Shown here one piece after another: positions 43,815 to 51,498 of a stretch of 64,000 nucleotides of DNA (the stretch's first letter is position 1; the number at the start of each line of letters is the position of its first letter). The notes beneath the pieces were generated by a model. That model saw only the letters and a list, made by a program, of their open reading frames with translations, made no database searches and was not told the origin of the DNA. This DNA is from Mycolicibacterium sp. P9-22 (GTDB lineage: Bacteria > Actinomycetota > Actinomycetes > Mycobacteriales > Mycobacteriaceae), in assembly GCF_008329585.1 (NCBI RefSeq), contig NZ_NPKP01000001.1:806001-870000 (forward strand), read 5' to 3'. The translations under genes were made by a program, and so were the position numbers.

Positions 43815-45002
43815 ATGGCAGGGCGTGCTCGTGAAAGTCGCACCGTGAGCAGCATTCGCGGTACGGCATACCTCGCGGGAGCCTACGAGCATCCCGGCCG
43901 AGAGTTGCCGGACAAGTCAGTCGCGCAGATTCATGCCGAGGTAGCCATCGGCGCGCTCACCGACGCGGGACTCACGCTGTCCGACGTCGACGGGTACTTT
44001 TGTGGCGGCGACGCGCCAGGGGGCGCCGTGGCCATGGCCGACTACCTTGGCATACAGGTCGGGCACGTGGATTCCACCGACATCGGCGGATCGTCGTACG
44101 TGGCGCACGTCGGGCACGCCGCGCAAGCGATCGCTGCGGGCAAGTGTCATGTCGCGCTCATCACACTAGGTGGGCGGCCCCGCAGCGGGCGCCGGCGCAC
44201 ACCGCCCACGGACGCCCCCGCCTACGCCTTCGAAACCACCTACGGTCACAACATCGCGGCGTCCTATGCCCTCGCTGCGCAACGGCATATGCATGAGTTC
44301 GGCACCACCTCCCGCCAACTGGCGGAGATCAAGGTGGCCGCATCGACGCACGCCCAGCACAACCCGCATGCACTGCTGCGCAATGTCGTCACCGTCGAGG
44401 AGGTCTTGGACTCGCCCAGCATCGCCGAACCGCTGCACAGGTTGGACTGCTGTGTCATCACAGACGGGGGAGGGGCGTTAGTCGTGGTCAGTCCCGACGT
44501 CCGTCGGGAACTCGCGCGCCGGGCGGTCAAGATACTCGGTTCGGCAGAGGCCCCGAAGCACACCAACGGCGGGCGCATCGATCTGACCCACACCGGCGCC
44601 GTGTGGTCTGGGCCGCGCGCAATGACGGAAGCCGGAATAGTGCCAGCCGACGTCGATTACGCGTCGATCTATGACTCCTTCACGATCACGGTGCTCCAAA
44701 GCCTCGAAGACCTGGGGTTCTGTCCCAAGGGCCACGGCGGTGACTTCGTGTGCGACGGCGCCCTCATCGCCCCGCACGGGACCCTGCCGATTAACACCGA
44801 CGGCGGTTCGCTGTGCAACAACCACCCCGCCAACCGCGGCGGCATGTCGCGGATCATCGAGGCCGTTCGCCAGCTTCGAGGCGAAGCGCATCCCGCTGTT
44901 CAGGTTCCCGACTGCGACATCGCGTTGGTCCACGGCACCGGCGGCTGGTTGGGGACGAGAATGGGTAGCGCCACACTGATTCTGGGTCAGGAGGATGCAT
45001 GA
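43815..45002 (+). CDS. Thiolase-fold lipid-transfer-type protein without the nucleophilic Cys (putative aldolase)
   Basis: 395 residues, thiolase superfamily, SCP-x/Ltp branch. At the nucleophile position, where thiolases have Cys, the sequence is HVDSTDIGGSSYVAHVGHAA, i.e. Ser and no Cys. The C-terminal loops NTDGGSLCNNHPANRGGMSR and VHGTGGWLGTRMGSATLILG are conserved. Cys-less members such as Ltp2 act as retro-aldolases on steroid side-chain CoA esters together with a DUF35 partner, and a DUF35 gene follows with an ATGA overlap. Assignment as an aldolase is inference from this pairing. An alternative start is GTG 43845. Confidence 0.85.
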   Translation: MAGRARESRTVSSIRGTAYLAGAYEHPGRELPDKSVAQIHAEVAIGALTDAGLTLSDVDGYFCGGDAPGGAVAMADYLGIQVGHVDSTDIGGSSYVAHVGHAAQAIAAGKCHVALITLGGRPRSGRRRTPPTDAPAYAFETTYGHNIAASYALAAQRHMHEFGTTSRQLAEIKVAASTHAQHNPHALLRNVVTVEEVLDSPSIAEPLHRLDCCVITDGGGALVVVSPDVRRELARRAVKILGSAEAPKHTNGGRIDLTHTGAVWSGPRAMTEAGIVPADVDYASIYDSFTITVLQSLEDLGFCPKGHGGDFVCDGALIAPHGTLPINTDGGSLCNNHPANRGGMSRIIEAVRQLRGEAHPAVQVPDCDIALVHGTGGWLGTRMGSATLILGQEDA

Positions 45003-45418
45003 GAATCGACGCCGCTCTGCCCGTTCCCGATCTGCCCACCGAAGCCGAGACCGAGACGTTCTGGCGAGCGGCAGCGTCCGGAAAACTGATGATCACCCGC
45101 TGCACCCTCTGCGCGGAGTTGGTGTGGATACCGCGCTCCTTCTGCCCCCTGCACATGACAGCCGGGACGGAGTGGGTGGAGGTGTCGGGGCTGGGGACCG
45201 TGTATAGCTACACCGTCGTGCATCGAGGCGAGGGGCCGTACGCCGGCATTCAGCCATTCGTGTTGGCATACGTCGAGCTTGCCGAAGGGCCGAGAATCAT
45301 GACGAACCTCGTTGGCGTCACCAGCGGGGAACTGGCGATCGGCACCACCGTTCAGGTGGTGTTCGACGTGGTGAGCGAACACAAGGCGATCCCGCGATTT
45401 CGGCCCGGCGGCGCTTGA
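44999..45418 (+). CDS. DUF35 OB-fold protein with zinc ribbon
   Basis: 139 residues. The N-terminal rubredoxin-like ribbon has Cys in RCTLCAELVWIPRSFCPLH (three Cys and a His; the usual CPxC is CTLC). The C-terminal OB fold begins with SGLGTVYSYTVVHRGEGPYA. DUF35 proteins serve as partner subunits for thiolase-like aldolases and hydratases, positioning the acyl-CoA. It overlaps the thiolase-like gene by ATGA, so a heteromeric complex is likely. It is the last gene of the operon 38952-45418 and converges with the GntR gene. Confidence 0.9.
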   Translation: MRIDAALPVPDLPTEAETETFWRAAASGKLMITRCTLCAELVWIPRSFCPLHMTAGTEWVEVSGLGTVYSYTVVHRGEGPYAGIQPFVLAYVELAEGPRIMTNLVGVTSGELAIGTTVQVVFDVVSEHKAIPRFRPGGA

Positions 45419-45424
45419 TCAGTT

Positions 45425-45445
45425 GCCAACGGGCACCCGTCAGGC
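45425..45445. terminator. Short hairpin at the convergent ends of the DUF35 and GntR genes
   Basis: GCC-a-ACGG-gcac-CCGT-ca-GGC can fold into a stem of about seven pairs between two converging genes, overlapping the GntR stop codon. There is no T-tract. A bidirectional terminator is plausible but weakly supported. Confidence 0.3.
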
Positions 45446-46150
45446 CGAACTGCGGCCGGCCTTCAACGCGGTGGAACTCTGAGGTAGCGACACCAGAGCC
45501 GGGGTGAGGGCAGGGCCGAGCATGTCCTGCAGAATGCCGCGCGACGCCGCTCGATGAGCATCCATGAGCTTGAGCAGACGCGTCAGATCCTTCGACGCAA
45601 TGGCGTCGATCATCTTGCGGTGGTCCGATCCGACGCGCTTCCGACGTTCGGCGTTGGAAAGGTGCAGCGTGCGGTACGGCGCCGACACTCGCCACACCCG
45701 TTCGATCTCACTGATAAACACGGTCAGCGGTGACCAGGAGAACATCAAGAAGTGAAACCGCTGATTGGCATCCATGAGGTGGTCGACCGACCCCTCCGCC
45801 GCAGCCTCCTCGCACCGGTCGTTGGCCGTATTCAGTTCGGCCATTTGCGCATCGTCGGGCCACTCGATGGTCTTGAGAACCTCGGTTTCGAGGTAGGCCC
45901 GCATGGAGTAGTACTGCAGAAGATCAGCCGCGCTCAGCTTGGCGACGTCGTAACCGGCGTTGTGCGTCCTTACCAAGATCCCGTCTGCCGCCAAGGCCCG
46001 CAGCGCTTCGCGCAGCGGCGTGCGGCTGACACTGAGCCGCTCTGAGACCTCACGCTGATCGACTCGCTGCCCCGGCGACAATTCGCCGGTGCGGATGAGC
46101 CTGTAAAGAGCGTCCACCAGCGGGTCTGAAGTCTGTATCGATACCGTCAC
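45440..46150 (-). CDS. GntR family regulator (FCD type), probable regulator of the catabolic cluster
   Basis: 236 residues from a GTG at 46150 with GGAGGT 7 bases upstream; the open frame continues to 46453 without such a site. The winged HTH is at about residues 10-75 (ELSPGQRVDQREVSERLSVS, then RTPLREALRALAADGI), followed by an FCD all-helical effector domain (DANQRFHFLMFSWSPLTVFI). An operator-like site (46164-46181) overlaps its promoter, indicating autoregulation. Eight further sites of the same type lie in promoter regions from 38.7 to 62.0 kb. The effector is presumably an acyl-CoA or acid of the pathway. Confidence 0.9.
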   Translation of the reverse strand: MTVSIQTSDPLVDALYRLIRTGELSPGQRVDQREVSERLSVSRTPLREALRALAADGILVRTHNAGYDVAKLSAADLLQYYSMRAYLETEVLKTIEWPDDAQMAELNTANDRCEEAAAEGSVDHLMDANQRFHFLMFSWSPLTVFISEIERVWRVSAPYRTLHLSNAERRKRVGSDHRKMIDAIASKDLTRLLKLMDAHRAASRGILQDMLGPALTPALVSLPQSSTALKAGRSSA

Positions 46151-46163
46151 TGCTCTCACCTCC

Positions 46164-46181
46164 GCATGCGATTCTATATGC
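46164..46181. promoter_or_regulatory. GntR-type operator 3 (GCATGC-GATTCT-ATATGC)
   Basis: This lies 14 bases upstream of the GntR start codon and overlaps the 5' side of its GGAGGT region, so binding should repress the regulator's own gene. Both half-sites are good. Confidence 0.62.
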
Positions 46182-46259
46182 ATATCGGCGGCAAATGCGG
46201 CCTTACACCAGTGATTTGAATGACAAAGTGTATGGTGGCGCCTCATCTCGTTATGGCAC

Positions 46260-46279
46260 AATATGCAAAATGGCATATT
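46260..46279. promoter_or_regulatory. GntR-type operator 4, perfect palindrome over the luciferase-like gene start
   Basis: AATATGC-AAAATG-GCATATT has perfect 7-base arms around a 6-base centre. The chosen ATG of the next gene (46270-46272) lies in the centre of the palindrome, so a bound protein would cover the start codon in DNA. This suggests either a leaderless transcript or a start further downstream. Confidence 0.65.
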
Positions 46280-47250
46280 CTCATGGCTGTGCGCCACGTC
46301 CTCTGATCGGGCTCCTCCTGCCGAGCCGCGACGTCGCCGCTCGGGCCCTGCCCGCCGGAACGATTCTTGACATGGCGACGGCGGCCGAGGACCTCGGCTT
46401 CGACTCTGTCTGGCTCGGCGAGTCCGTCGTCGCTCGCCCGCGCCACGACCCACTCGTCCTCCTTGCGGCCATTGCGGTGCGCACTCGGCGGATCACGTTG
46501 GGGACCGCCGTGCTGCTTGCTGCGCAGCGGCATCCCCTGCACGTCGCGCATGTCGTCGCGTGCCTGGACGACCTCAGCGAAGGCCGGGTCATTCTCGGCG
46601 TCGGGGCGGGACCGTCCTATGGCCCCACGCGCAAGGAGTACCAGGCGCTGGGTGTGCCCTTCGACAACCGCGTCGCGCGACTCGATGAGGCGGTTCACCT
46701 GTGTCGGCTGCTGTGGAGGGAAGATGCAGTGACTTTTGACGGCACGTTCTTCCAGGTCCGCCGCGCGAGCATCGCCCCGAAGCCCGTTCAACGAGACGGC
46801 CCGCCGATATGGCTGGGAACCAAGGGTCGTCGGGGCCGCGCACGGGCGGGTGCCCTGTTCGATGGATGGATTCCGGGACCGCAGTCACCCACCTGGTATC
46901 GGGACGCGTTGGCCGAAGTGCGAAGCGATGCCGCCACGGCGGGTCGCCTCGCGGGGGCCGTCACGGCCGCGGCGTACGTGTCCGCGAGCATCGTCGGTGC
47001 CCGCGAGACGCCCGATGGGGCCGCGGTCGCGGCGCTCGAGCGCTACTACGGCCAGCCGTATGCGGCCATCGCTGACCTGCATGACGTCTGCGTCGGACCT
47101 GCGGCGGCAGCGGCCGATTGGCTTGGAGCCTACGTCCGTGCAGGTGTCACCCACCTCGTCGTACGACTTGTCGGGGACGACCCGCAATGCCAGATGCGGG
47201 CGCTGGCCGACTATCTCCCAACGATCAGGAGTCCCGGTAGCGAAGCCTGA
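46270..47250 (+). CDS. LLM-class (luciferase-like, probably F420- or flavin-dependent) oxidoreductase
   Basis: 326 residues from ATG 46270 (the frame is open from 46195). The TIM-barrel family segments are DMATAAEDLGFDSVWLGESV, RTRRITLGTAVLLAAQRHPL, DLSEGRVILGVGAGPSYGPT and PKPVQRDGPPIWLGTKGRRG. Members use FMNH2 or F420 for monooxygenation, dehydrogenation or reduction; the reaction here is unknown. It is flanked by two operators and is transcribed away from the GntR gene. Confidence 0.88.
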   Translation: MAYSHGCAPRPLIGLLLPSRDVAARALPAGTILDMATAAEDLGFDSVWLGESVVARPRHDPLVLLAAIAVRTRRITLGTAVLLAAQRHPLHVAHVVACLDDLSEGRVILGVGAGPSYGPTRKEYQALGVPFDNRVARLDEAVHLCRLLWREDAVTFDGTFFQVRRASIAPKPVQRDGPPIWLGTKGRRGRARAGALFDGWIPGPQSPTWYRDALAEVRSDAATAGRLAGAVTAAAYVSASIVGARETPDGAAVAALERYYGQPYAAIADLHDVCVGPAAAAADWLGAYVRAGVTHLVVRLVGDDPQCQMRALADYLPTIRSPGSEA

Positions 47251-47262
47251 ATCCGGCTGATA

Positions 47263-47280
47263 GCATGCGATATTGCATAC
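47263..47280. promoter_or_regulatory. GntR-type operator 5 (GCATGC-GATATT-GCATAC)
   Basis: Both half-sites match the consensus with a 6-base centre, 14 bases before the ATG of the enoyl-CoA hydratase. It implies a separate regulated promoter for the three-gene unit 47295-50229. Confidence 0.65.
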
Positions 47281-47294
47281 AAAGAGAGGTCTAG

Positions 47295-48077
47295 ATGTCT
47301 GATCTGGAATACTCCGTCAGCGCGCACGTAGCGACGATCACCTTGAACCGGCCGAGCCGGATGAATGCCTTCACGCTCACAATGGTCGATCAGTGGGCCC
47401 GTGCACTCCAGGCCGCGGAAGGTGACGACGACGTCAGAATCGTCGTCGTCACCGGTACCGGGAAAGCGTTCTGTTCTGGAGTGGACCTCGACGAATTCAC
47501 CGGAGAGACCCGGGGGCCCCTGCAGGAAAAACAACTGCTCACCGATCGGGTCCACAAGGTCGCCCACACTTTGGAGGCGATGGGTACACCGGTCATCGCC
47601 GCCGTGAACGGGGTCGCGGTGGGTGCGGGCATGGACATGTCGTTGATGTGCGACCTGCGCTTCGCGGCGGCTTCGGCGCGGTTCTCCGAGGGCTATGTCC
47701 GCGTCGGCCTGGTGCCAGGAGACGGGGGCTGCTACTACCTGCCACGCATCGTCGGTACTGCCGCGGCGTTGCGGCTGCTACTGACCGGCGAGTTCATCGA
47801 TGCGCAGGAGGCGCTGCGGATCGGGCTCGTCACCGACGTCTTCGCCGATGACGAATTCGCCACTCGCGTTCAGGAATTCGCCGCGTCGGTGGCCCGGCAG
47901 GCCCCCGTCGCGGTGCAGATGATCAAGCGTGCCGTGCGCGGTGCCGAGCGCCACGATCTGCGCACGGCGTTGGACCTCATCTCGTCACACCAGGCCGTCG
48001 TCACCTCCACCCAGGACTCCCGAGAAGCCATGGCAGCATTCCGAGAGCGGCGCACCGCAATCTTCGAGGGCCGATGA
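47295..48077 (+). CDS. Enoyl-CoA hydratase/isomerase family
   Basis: A 260-residue crotonase with GKAFCSGVDLDEFTGETRGP (oxyanion hole 1), AAVNGVAVGAGMDMSLMCDL (oxyanion hole 2) and YVRVGLVPGDGGCYYLPRIV (acid/base loop with Asp). AGAGAGGT lies 5-12 bases before the ATG. It overlaps the acyl-CoA dehydrogenase by ATGA. The same loop GLV.GDGG occurs in the hydratase at 41337, suggesting related substrates. Confidence 0.92.
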   Translation: MSDLEYSVSAHVATITLNRPSRMNAFTLTMVDQWARALQAAEGDDDVRIVVVTGTGKAFCSGVDLDEFTGETRGPLQEKQLLTDRVHKVAHTLEAMGTPVIAAVNGVAVGAGMDMSLMCDLRFAAASARFSEGYVRVGLVPGDGGCYYLPRIVGTAAALRLLLTGEFIDAQEALRIGLVTDVFADDEFATRVQEFAASVARQAPVAVQMIKRAVRGAERHDLRTALDLISSHQAVVTSTQDSREAMAAFRERRTAIFEGR

Positions 48078-49225
48078 CCACCGTGCAGGCGACGCCGCAG
48101 ACGGAGCCGCCCACCCACGGCGACCACGAGCGACACCGGTCCCTGCGCGACGAGGTGCGGCTCCTGACCGACACCTGGCGCGACGCCGGCCGCTACGTTC
48201 CGCGCAGCGACTCGTGGCTGCGCTCCTTCGACCTCGACTTCTCGAAGGAGCTCGCCGCCAGGGGATTCATCGGTATGACGTGGCCGGAGCGGTTCGGGGG
48301 AAGATCCGCGTCCAATCTCGACCGGTTGGTCGTGACCGAAGAGTTGCTACGGGCCGGCGCGCCGGTGGCCGCGCACTGGATCGCCGATCGCCAGATCGGC
48401 CCGGCGATTCTGCGGCACGGCACACCCGAGCTGCAGCAAGAGATCCTGCCCGGGATCGCCGCCGCCGACTACCTGTTCTGCCTGGGGATGAGCGAACCCG
48501 AGGCGGGCTCCGATCTGGCGGCGGTGCAGACCTTCGCCAGGCCCGTGGACGCGGGCTGGCTGGTCACGGGTCGCAAAGTCTGGACCAGCATCGCCCAGCA
48601 CGCCACGCACGCCTATCTCCTGGCCCGGACGGAACGAGGCGAGCGTAAGTACGACGGTCTTACGGAGTTCATCGTCGACATGGACAGCGACGGCATCACC
48701 GTGTCCCCGATCGTGGACATGGCCGGTGAGCACCACTTCAACGAAGTCGTCTTCGAGGATGTCCTGGTTCCGGCCCGGCGAGTGCTGGGCCAGGTCGGCA
48801 ATGGTTGGCAGCAGGTTGTCGAACAGTTGTCGTTCGAACGCGGCGGGCCCGAACGGGTGCTCTCGACGTATCCCTTGATCACCGCGCTGTTGGATCGACT
48901 GCGCGGCGGCGCCGATGAACGCTCCACGCAGGCGGTGGGGGAGTTGGCGGCCCGGCTGGCCGTGCTGCGGCGGATGTCGAAAGACGTGGCCCTCGCGCTG
49001 GACGTCGGGCACGCACCGGTTCAGGAGGCTGCAGTGTTGAAGTTGCTGGGCAACGAGTTCGAGCGCGACGTCATCGAGGTGGCGCGGGACGTGTTGGGCG
49101 GTGAGGACTGCGGACCGGACAGCGCCTTCGGTCAGGCACTGTTGGCCTCCCCGGGTTTCAGCCTGCGCGGCGGCGCCAGCGACGTGCTGCTGTCCGTCAT
49201 CGCCAAGCAGGAGCGCCGGCGATGA
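48074..49225 (+). CDS. Acyl-CoA dehydrogenase, large-subunit type
   Basis: 383 residues. GMSEPEAGSDLAAVQTFARP and VTGRKVWTSIAQHATHAYLL are the standard beta-domain segments. The C-terminal LLASPGFSLRGGASDVLLSV lacks the YEGT Glu (RGGA). It overlaps its neighbours by ATGA on both sides. With 49222 it forms a second tandem dehydrogenase pair, similar in design to 37432/36283, typical of heteromeric enzymes in steroid-type degradation. Confidence 0.91.
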   Translation: MTTVQATPQTEPPTHGDHERHRSLRDEVRLLTDTWRDAGRYVPRSDSWLRSFDLDFSKELAARGFIGMTWPERFGGRSASNLDRLVVTEELLRAGAPVAAHWIADRQIGPAILRHGTPELQQEILPGIAAADYLFCLGMSEPEAGSDLAAVQTFARPVDAGWLVTGRKVWTSIAQHATHAYLLARTERGERKYDGLTEFIVDMDSDGITVSPIVDMAGEHHFNEVVFEDVLVPARRVLGQVGNGWQQVVEQLSFERGGPERVLSTYPLITALLDRLRGGADERSTQAVGELAARLAVLRRMSKDVALALDVGHAPVQEAAVLKLLGNEFERDVIEVARDVLGGEDCGPDSAFGQALLASPGFSLRGGASDVLLSVIAKQERRR

Positions 49226-50229
49226 CGAACCCGACCGAGTTGCGCGATCTGATTCGCTCGGTGGTCGCTGCCCACCCTCAAGAAGGTGACAGCGCGCTCT
49301 CCCCTTCGTGGGCGACCTTCATCGAACTGGGCCTTCCCGGGGTAGGGGTGGCCGAGAACGAGGGCGGTTCGGGCGGAAGCCTGTCCGATGTCGCGGTCCT
49401 GGTGTCGACTGCTGCCGAACACGGCGTCAGTTGCCCGCTCATCGAATCGACGGTGGCGCACTGGATCCTTGCCGGCGATGGGGAGATCGACGGTTCGGCG
49501 GCAACGGTGGCGTTGACCGAGCAGAACCTGGGTTCAGATGAGACGATCTCCGCCACCCTGTCCAACGTGCCGTGGGCGCGTATGTCTCAGCGGTTGATCG
49601 TGATCGACGGAGCGGGGTCGTCCCGGATAGTCAGCCTGGACGACGAACGGGTCACGATCGAACCAGCCACCAATATCTCTGGCGAGCCGCGGGACACCGT
49701 GCGAATCGAGGGGTTTCCGGCACGGGTCCTGCCAAACGCGCCGCCCGCGGAGTTGGTGCGGGCGCGGTTGGGCGTGTTGTGGTCGGCGGCTCTTGCGGGA
49801 GCAGCCAACGGTGCCTACGAGCTGACTCGACGATATGTCAACGAGCGCAACCAGTTCGGAAGACCTCTCGCTGACATCCCGGCTGTTGCCGCCAGTCTGG
49901 CCACCATGCGCGTCTACACCCAGCAGCAGGGGGCGGCATTGCAGGGTGCGCTATCTGCGTGGGAGGGCACGCCGGAGCCGAAGGGATGTCTCGTGGCAGC
50001 TGCGATCACACGTATCACCGCGGGCGTGGCGGCCGGGCAAGTAGCCGCACGTGCCCATCAACTGCATGGGGCGATCGGCATTACACACGAGTACCCTCTG
50101 CACCACCTCACCCGCCGACTGTGGGCATGGCGTGACGCCGAGACTTCCCAGCACTCATGGGCTCGGTGGCTCGGCGGTGTCGTGGTGAGCGGTGGAGAGG
50201 CCAGCCTGTGGGTCGAGGTGTCCGCGTAG
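49222..50229 (+). CDS. Acyl-CoA dehydrogenase, short second-subunit type
   Basis: 335 residues, shorter than ordinary members (about 380). RYVNERNQFGRPLADIPAVA and QLHGAIGITHEYPLHHLTRR are conserved, but the usual TEPxxGSD loop is replaced by VALTEQNLGSDETISATLSN, and the catalytic YEGT region is absent. It probably acts only as a complex with the product of 48074, to which it is coupled by ATGA. Confidence 0.9.
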   Translation: MTNPTELRDLIRSVVAAHPQEGDSALSPSWATFIELGLPGVGVAENEGGSGGSLSDVAVLVSTAAEHGVSCPLIESTVAHWILAGDGEIDGSAATVALTEQNLGSDETISATLSNVPWARMSQRLIVIDGAGSSRIVSLDDERVTIEPATNISGEPRDTVRIEGFPARVLPNAPPAELVRARLGVLWSAALAGAANGAYELTRRYVNERNQFGRPLADIPAVAASLATMRVYTQQQGAALQGALSAWEGTPEPKGCLVAAAITRITAGVAAGQVAARAHQLHGAIGITHEYPLHHLTRRLWAWRDAETSQHSWARWLGGVVVSGGEASLWVEVSA

Positions 50230-50242
50230 CCGAACGCTGCAG

Positions 50243-50271
50243 GCCTCGACGGGCGGAGCGACCCGTCAGGC
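50243..50271. terminator. Hairpin between convergent genes (probable bidirectional terminator)
   Basis: GCCT-c-GACGGG-cggagcga-CCCGTC-AGGC forms a ten-pair stem with one bulge and an 8-base loop. It lies between the dehydrogenase stop (50229) and the stop codon of the converging SnoaL-like gene, which it overlaps. There is no U-tract, as is common in mycobacteria. Confidence 0.5.
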
Positions 50272-50835
50272 CGAACGCGACGGTAATCCCATGTGCGAGA
50301 GTTCGCCGGGATCGATGGCACGCAGAATCCGCGGCCATTCACCGGCGAAGACGTCCTCACCCTCGATCAGGCCGTTCTCACTGATCGGCCAGACGATCAA
50401 ACAGTGCATCGCGACTAGGTACCAGCCCGACGGATCGACCGGCAACGCCGGAACCGTGGGAAGGTCATCGACTTGTGCGCCGGAGTATACGAAGTGGAAG
50501 TCGCCCTCGGTCACCACGTGCCGATCATCGGTCACGACTCGCGAAATGTGGAACTCCAACCGATTCTTCCCGGTCGCGATCAACGACCGGTAGTGATCTT
50601 CCACGGCTTGAGCGCCGTCTGCCGATCTCGGTTGCGTAGCACCCCAGAAGTGATACACCGGGGTGGGTTCGAGGGTGCCCATCAACTCTGGGATCGCGCC
50701 GTCCACCTCATGGACGACGTGACGGGCGACCACCTCGAGATTTCGTCGTCGAACGGGGTCGGATTCGCTGCCAATTGCGTCTACGAGCATTTGCCAGCTC
50801 GGTGCGGCGCCGTCGGTGCTCTTCGTTGGTTGCAT
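50266..50835 (-). CDS. NTF2-like (SnoaL/nuclear-transport-factor-2 fold) protein
   Basis: 189 residues from the ATG at 50835, which has AAGGAGGA upstream; the frame extends to 50919 without a site. MLVDAIGSESDPVRRRNLEV, PELMGTLEPTPVYHFWGATQ and HYRSLIATGKNRLEFHISRV show the helical entry and curved sheet of this superfamily. Possible roles are ligand binding, cyclisation or hydration; none can be assigned. It follows the DUF3237 gene on the minus strand. Operator 6 (50898-50915) lies between the two. Confidence 0.78.
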   Translation of the reverse strand: MQPTKSTDGAAPSWQMLVDAIGSESDPVRRRNLEVVARHVVHEVDGAIPELMGTLEPTPVYHFWGATQPRSADGAQAVEDHYRSLIATGKNRLEFHISRVVTDDRHVVTEGDFHFVYSGAQVDDLPTVPALPVDPSGWYLVAMHCLIVWPISENGLIEGEDVFAGEWPRILRAIDPGELSHMGLPSRSA

Positions 50836-50897
50836 GGGGCCATCCTCCTTCGATTTCAACGTGCTCCCGGAGATGGTCATGTCCGCGAGAATGTAAT

Positions 50898-50915
50898 GCA
50901 TACACGATGGTATGC
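50898..50915. promoter_or_regulatory. GntR-type operator 6 (GCATAC-ACGATG-GTATGC)
   Basis: A perfect 6-6-6 palindrome, 62 bases upstream of the SnoaL-like ATG and 33 bases downstream of the DUF3237 stop. It suggests an independent regulated promoter for the SnoaL-like gene. Confidence 0.68.
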
Positions 50916-50948
50916 GCATTGCAGTCGGGGAGGGCTCATTGCATCAAT

Positions 50949-51398
50949 TTACGCCCCGGCCGTTGGCGCGGGTGTCGGCTCGCGCAGAGCGTAGACGTCG
51001 TAGGTCACCGCACCGGGCGTAGCCCAACCCGCCGCGACACACACCTCGTCGTTGAGCCAGGCGTACGCCGACGTCCGCGGCGCCTCGAAGCGGACGTTTG
51101 CGAGGACCCGCGTACCGGAGGGCTCCTTCGCCCATCCCAATCCGAGATAACTCAGCAACAGCACCACCCCGTCATCGGCACGCAACTGCGCGCGGACATC
51201 GACCTCCAGCACGCCGGACGTGCGCCTGAAGGCCCAGTCACTCCCCGACACGATGTCGCCGCGGAGTCGCGGACCGTCGAAGTCCCCGCCCGTCACGCCG
51301 ACCGCCACTCGAGTTCCTCCGTCCCCCTCCAGGCTCCCGGTCGCCGCGGTCTTGAACCGCAGCGACATCACGTACTCGGCGGGCAGGTTCGCACCCAT
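50949..51398 (-). CDS. DUF3237 family protein
   Basis: 149 residues. VAVGVTGGDFDGPRLRGDIV, DWAFRRTSGVLEVDVRAQLR and FEAPRTSAYAWLNDEVCVAA are the DUF3237 core, a small beta-barrel family of unknown function often found with aromatic or hydrophobic catabolic genes. It is divergent from the E1 alpha gene across a 100-base region containing operator 7, so it is probably under the same GntR control. Confidence 0.85.
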   Translation of the reverse strand: MGANLPAEYVMSLRFKTAATGSLEGDGGTRVAVGVTGGDFDGPRLRGDIVSGSDWAFRRTSGVLEVDVRAQLRADDGVVLLLSYLGLGWAKEPSGTRVLANVRFEAPRTSAYAWLNDEVCVAAGWATPGAVTYDVYALREPTPAPTAGA

Positions 51399-51425
51399 CG
51401 CACTCCTTGACTAATTTGGTGAATT

Positions 51426-51443
51426 GCATGCAGAATGGTAGAC
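51426..51443. promoter_or_regulatory. GntR-type operator 7 within the E1 alpha promoter
   Basis: GCATGC-AGAATG-GTAGAC shares the exact 15-mer TTGCATGCAGAATGG with operator 1. A possible promoter TTGACT (51407-51412), 18-base spacer, CAGAAT (51431-51436) overlaps it, so binding would block RNA polymerase. Confidence 0.65.
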
Positions 51444-51498
51444 GACCGCGCGACGGATCGCGCGACCTAGCCCCGACCACACTAGGAGGCACCGCGTC

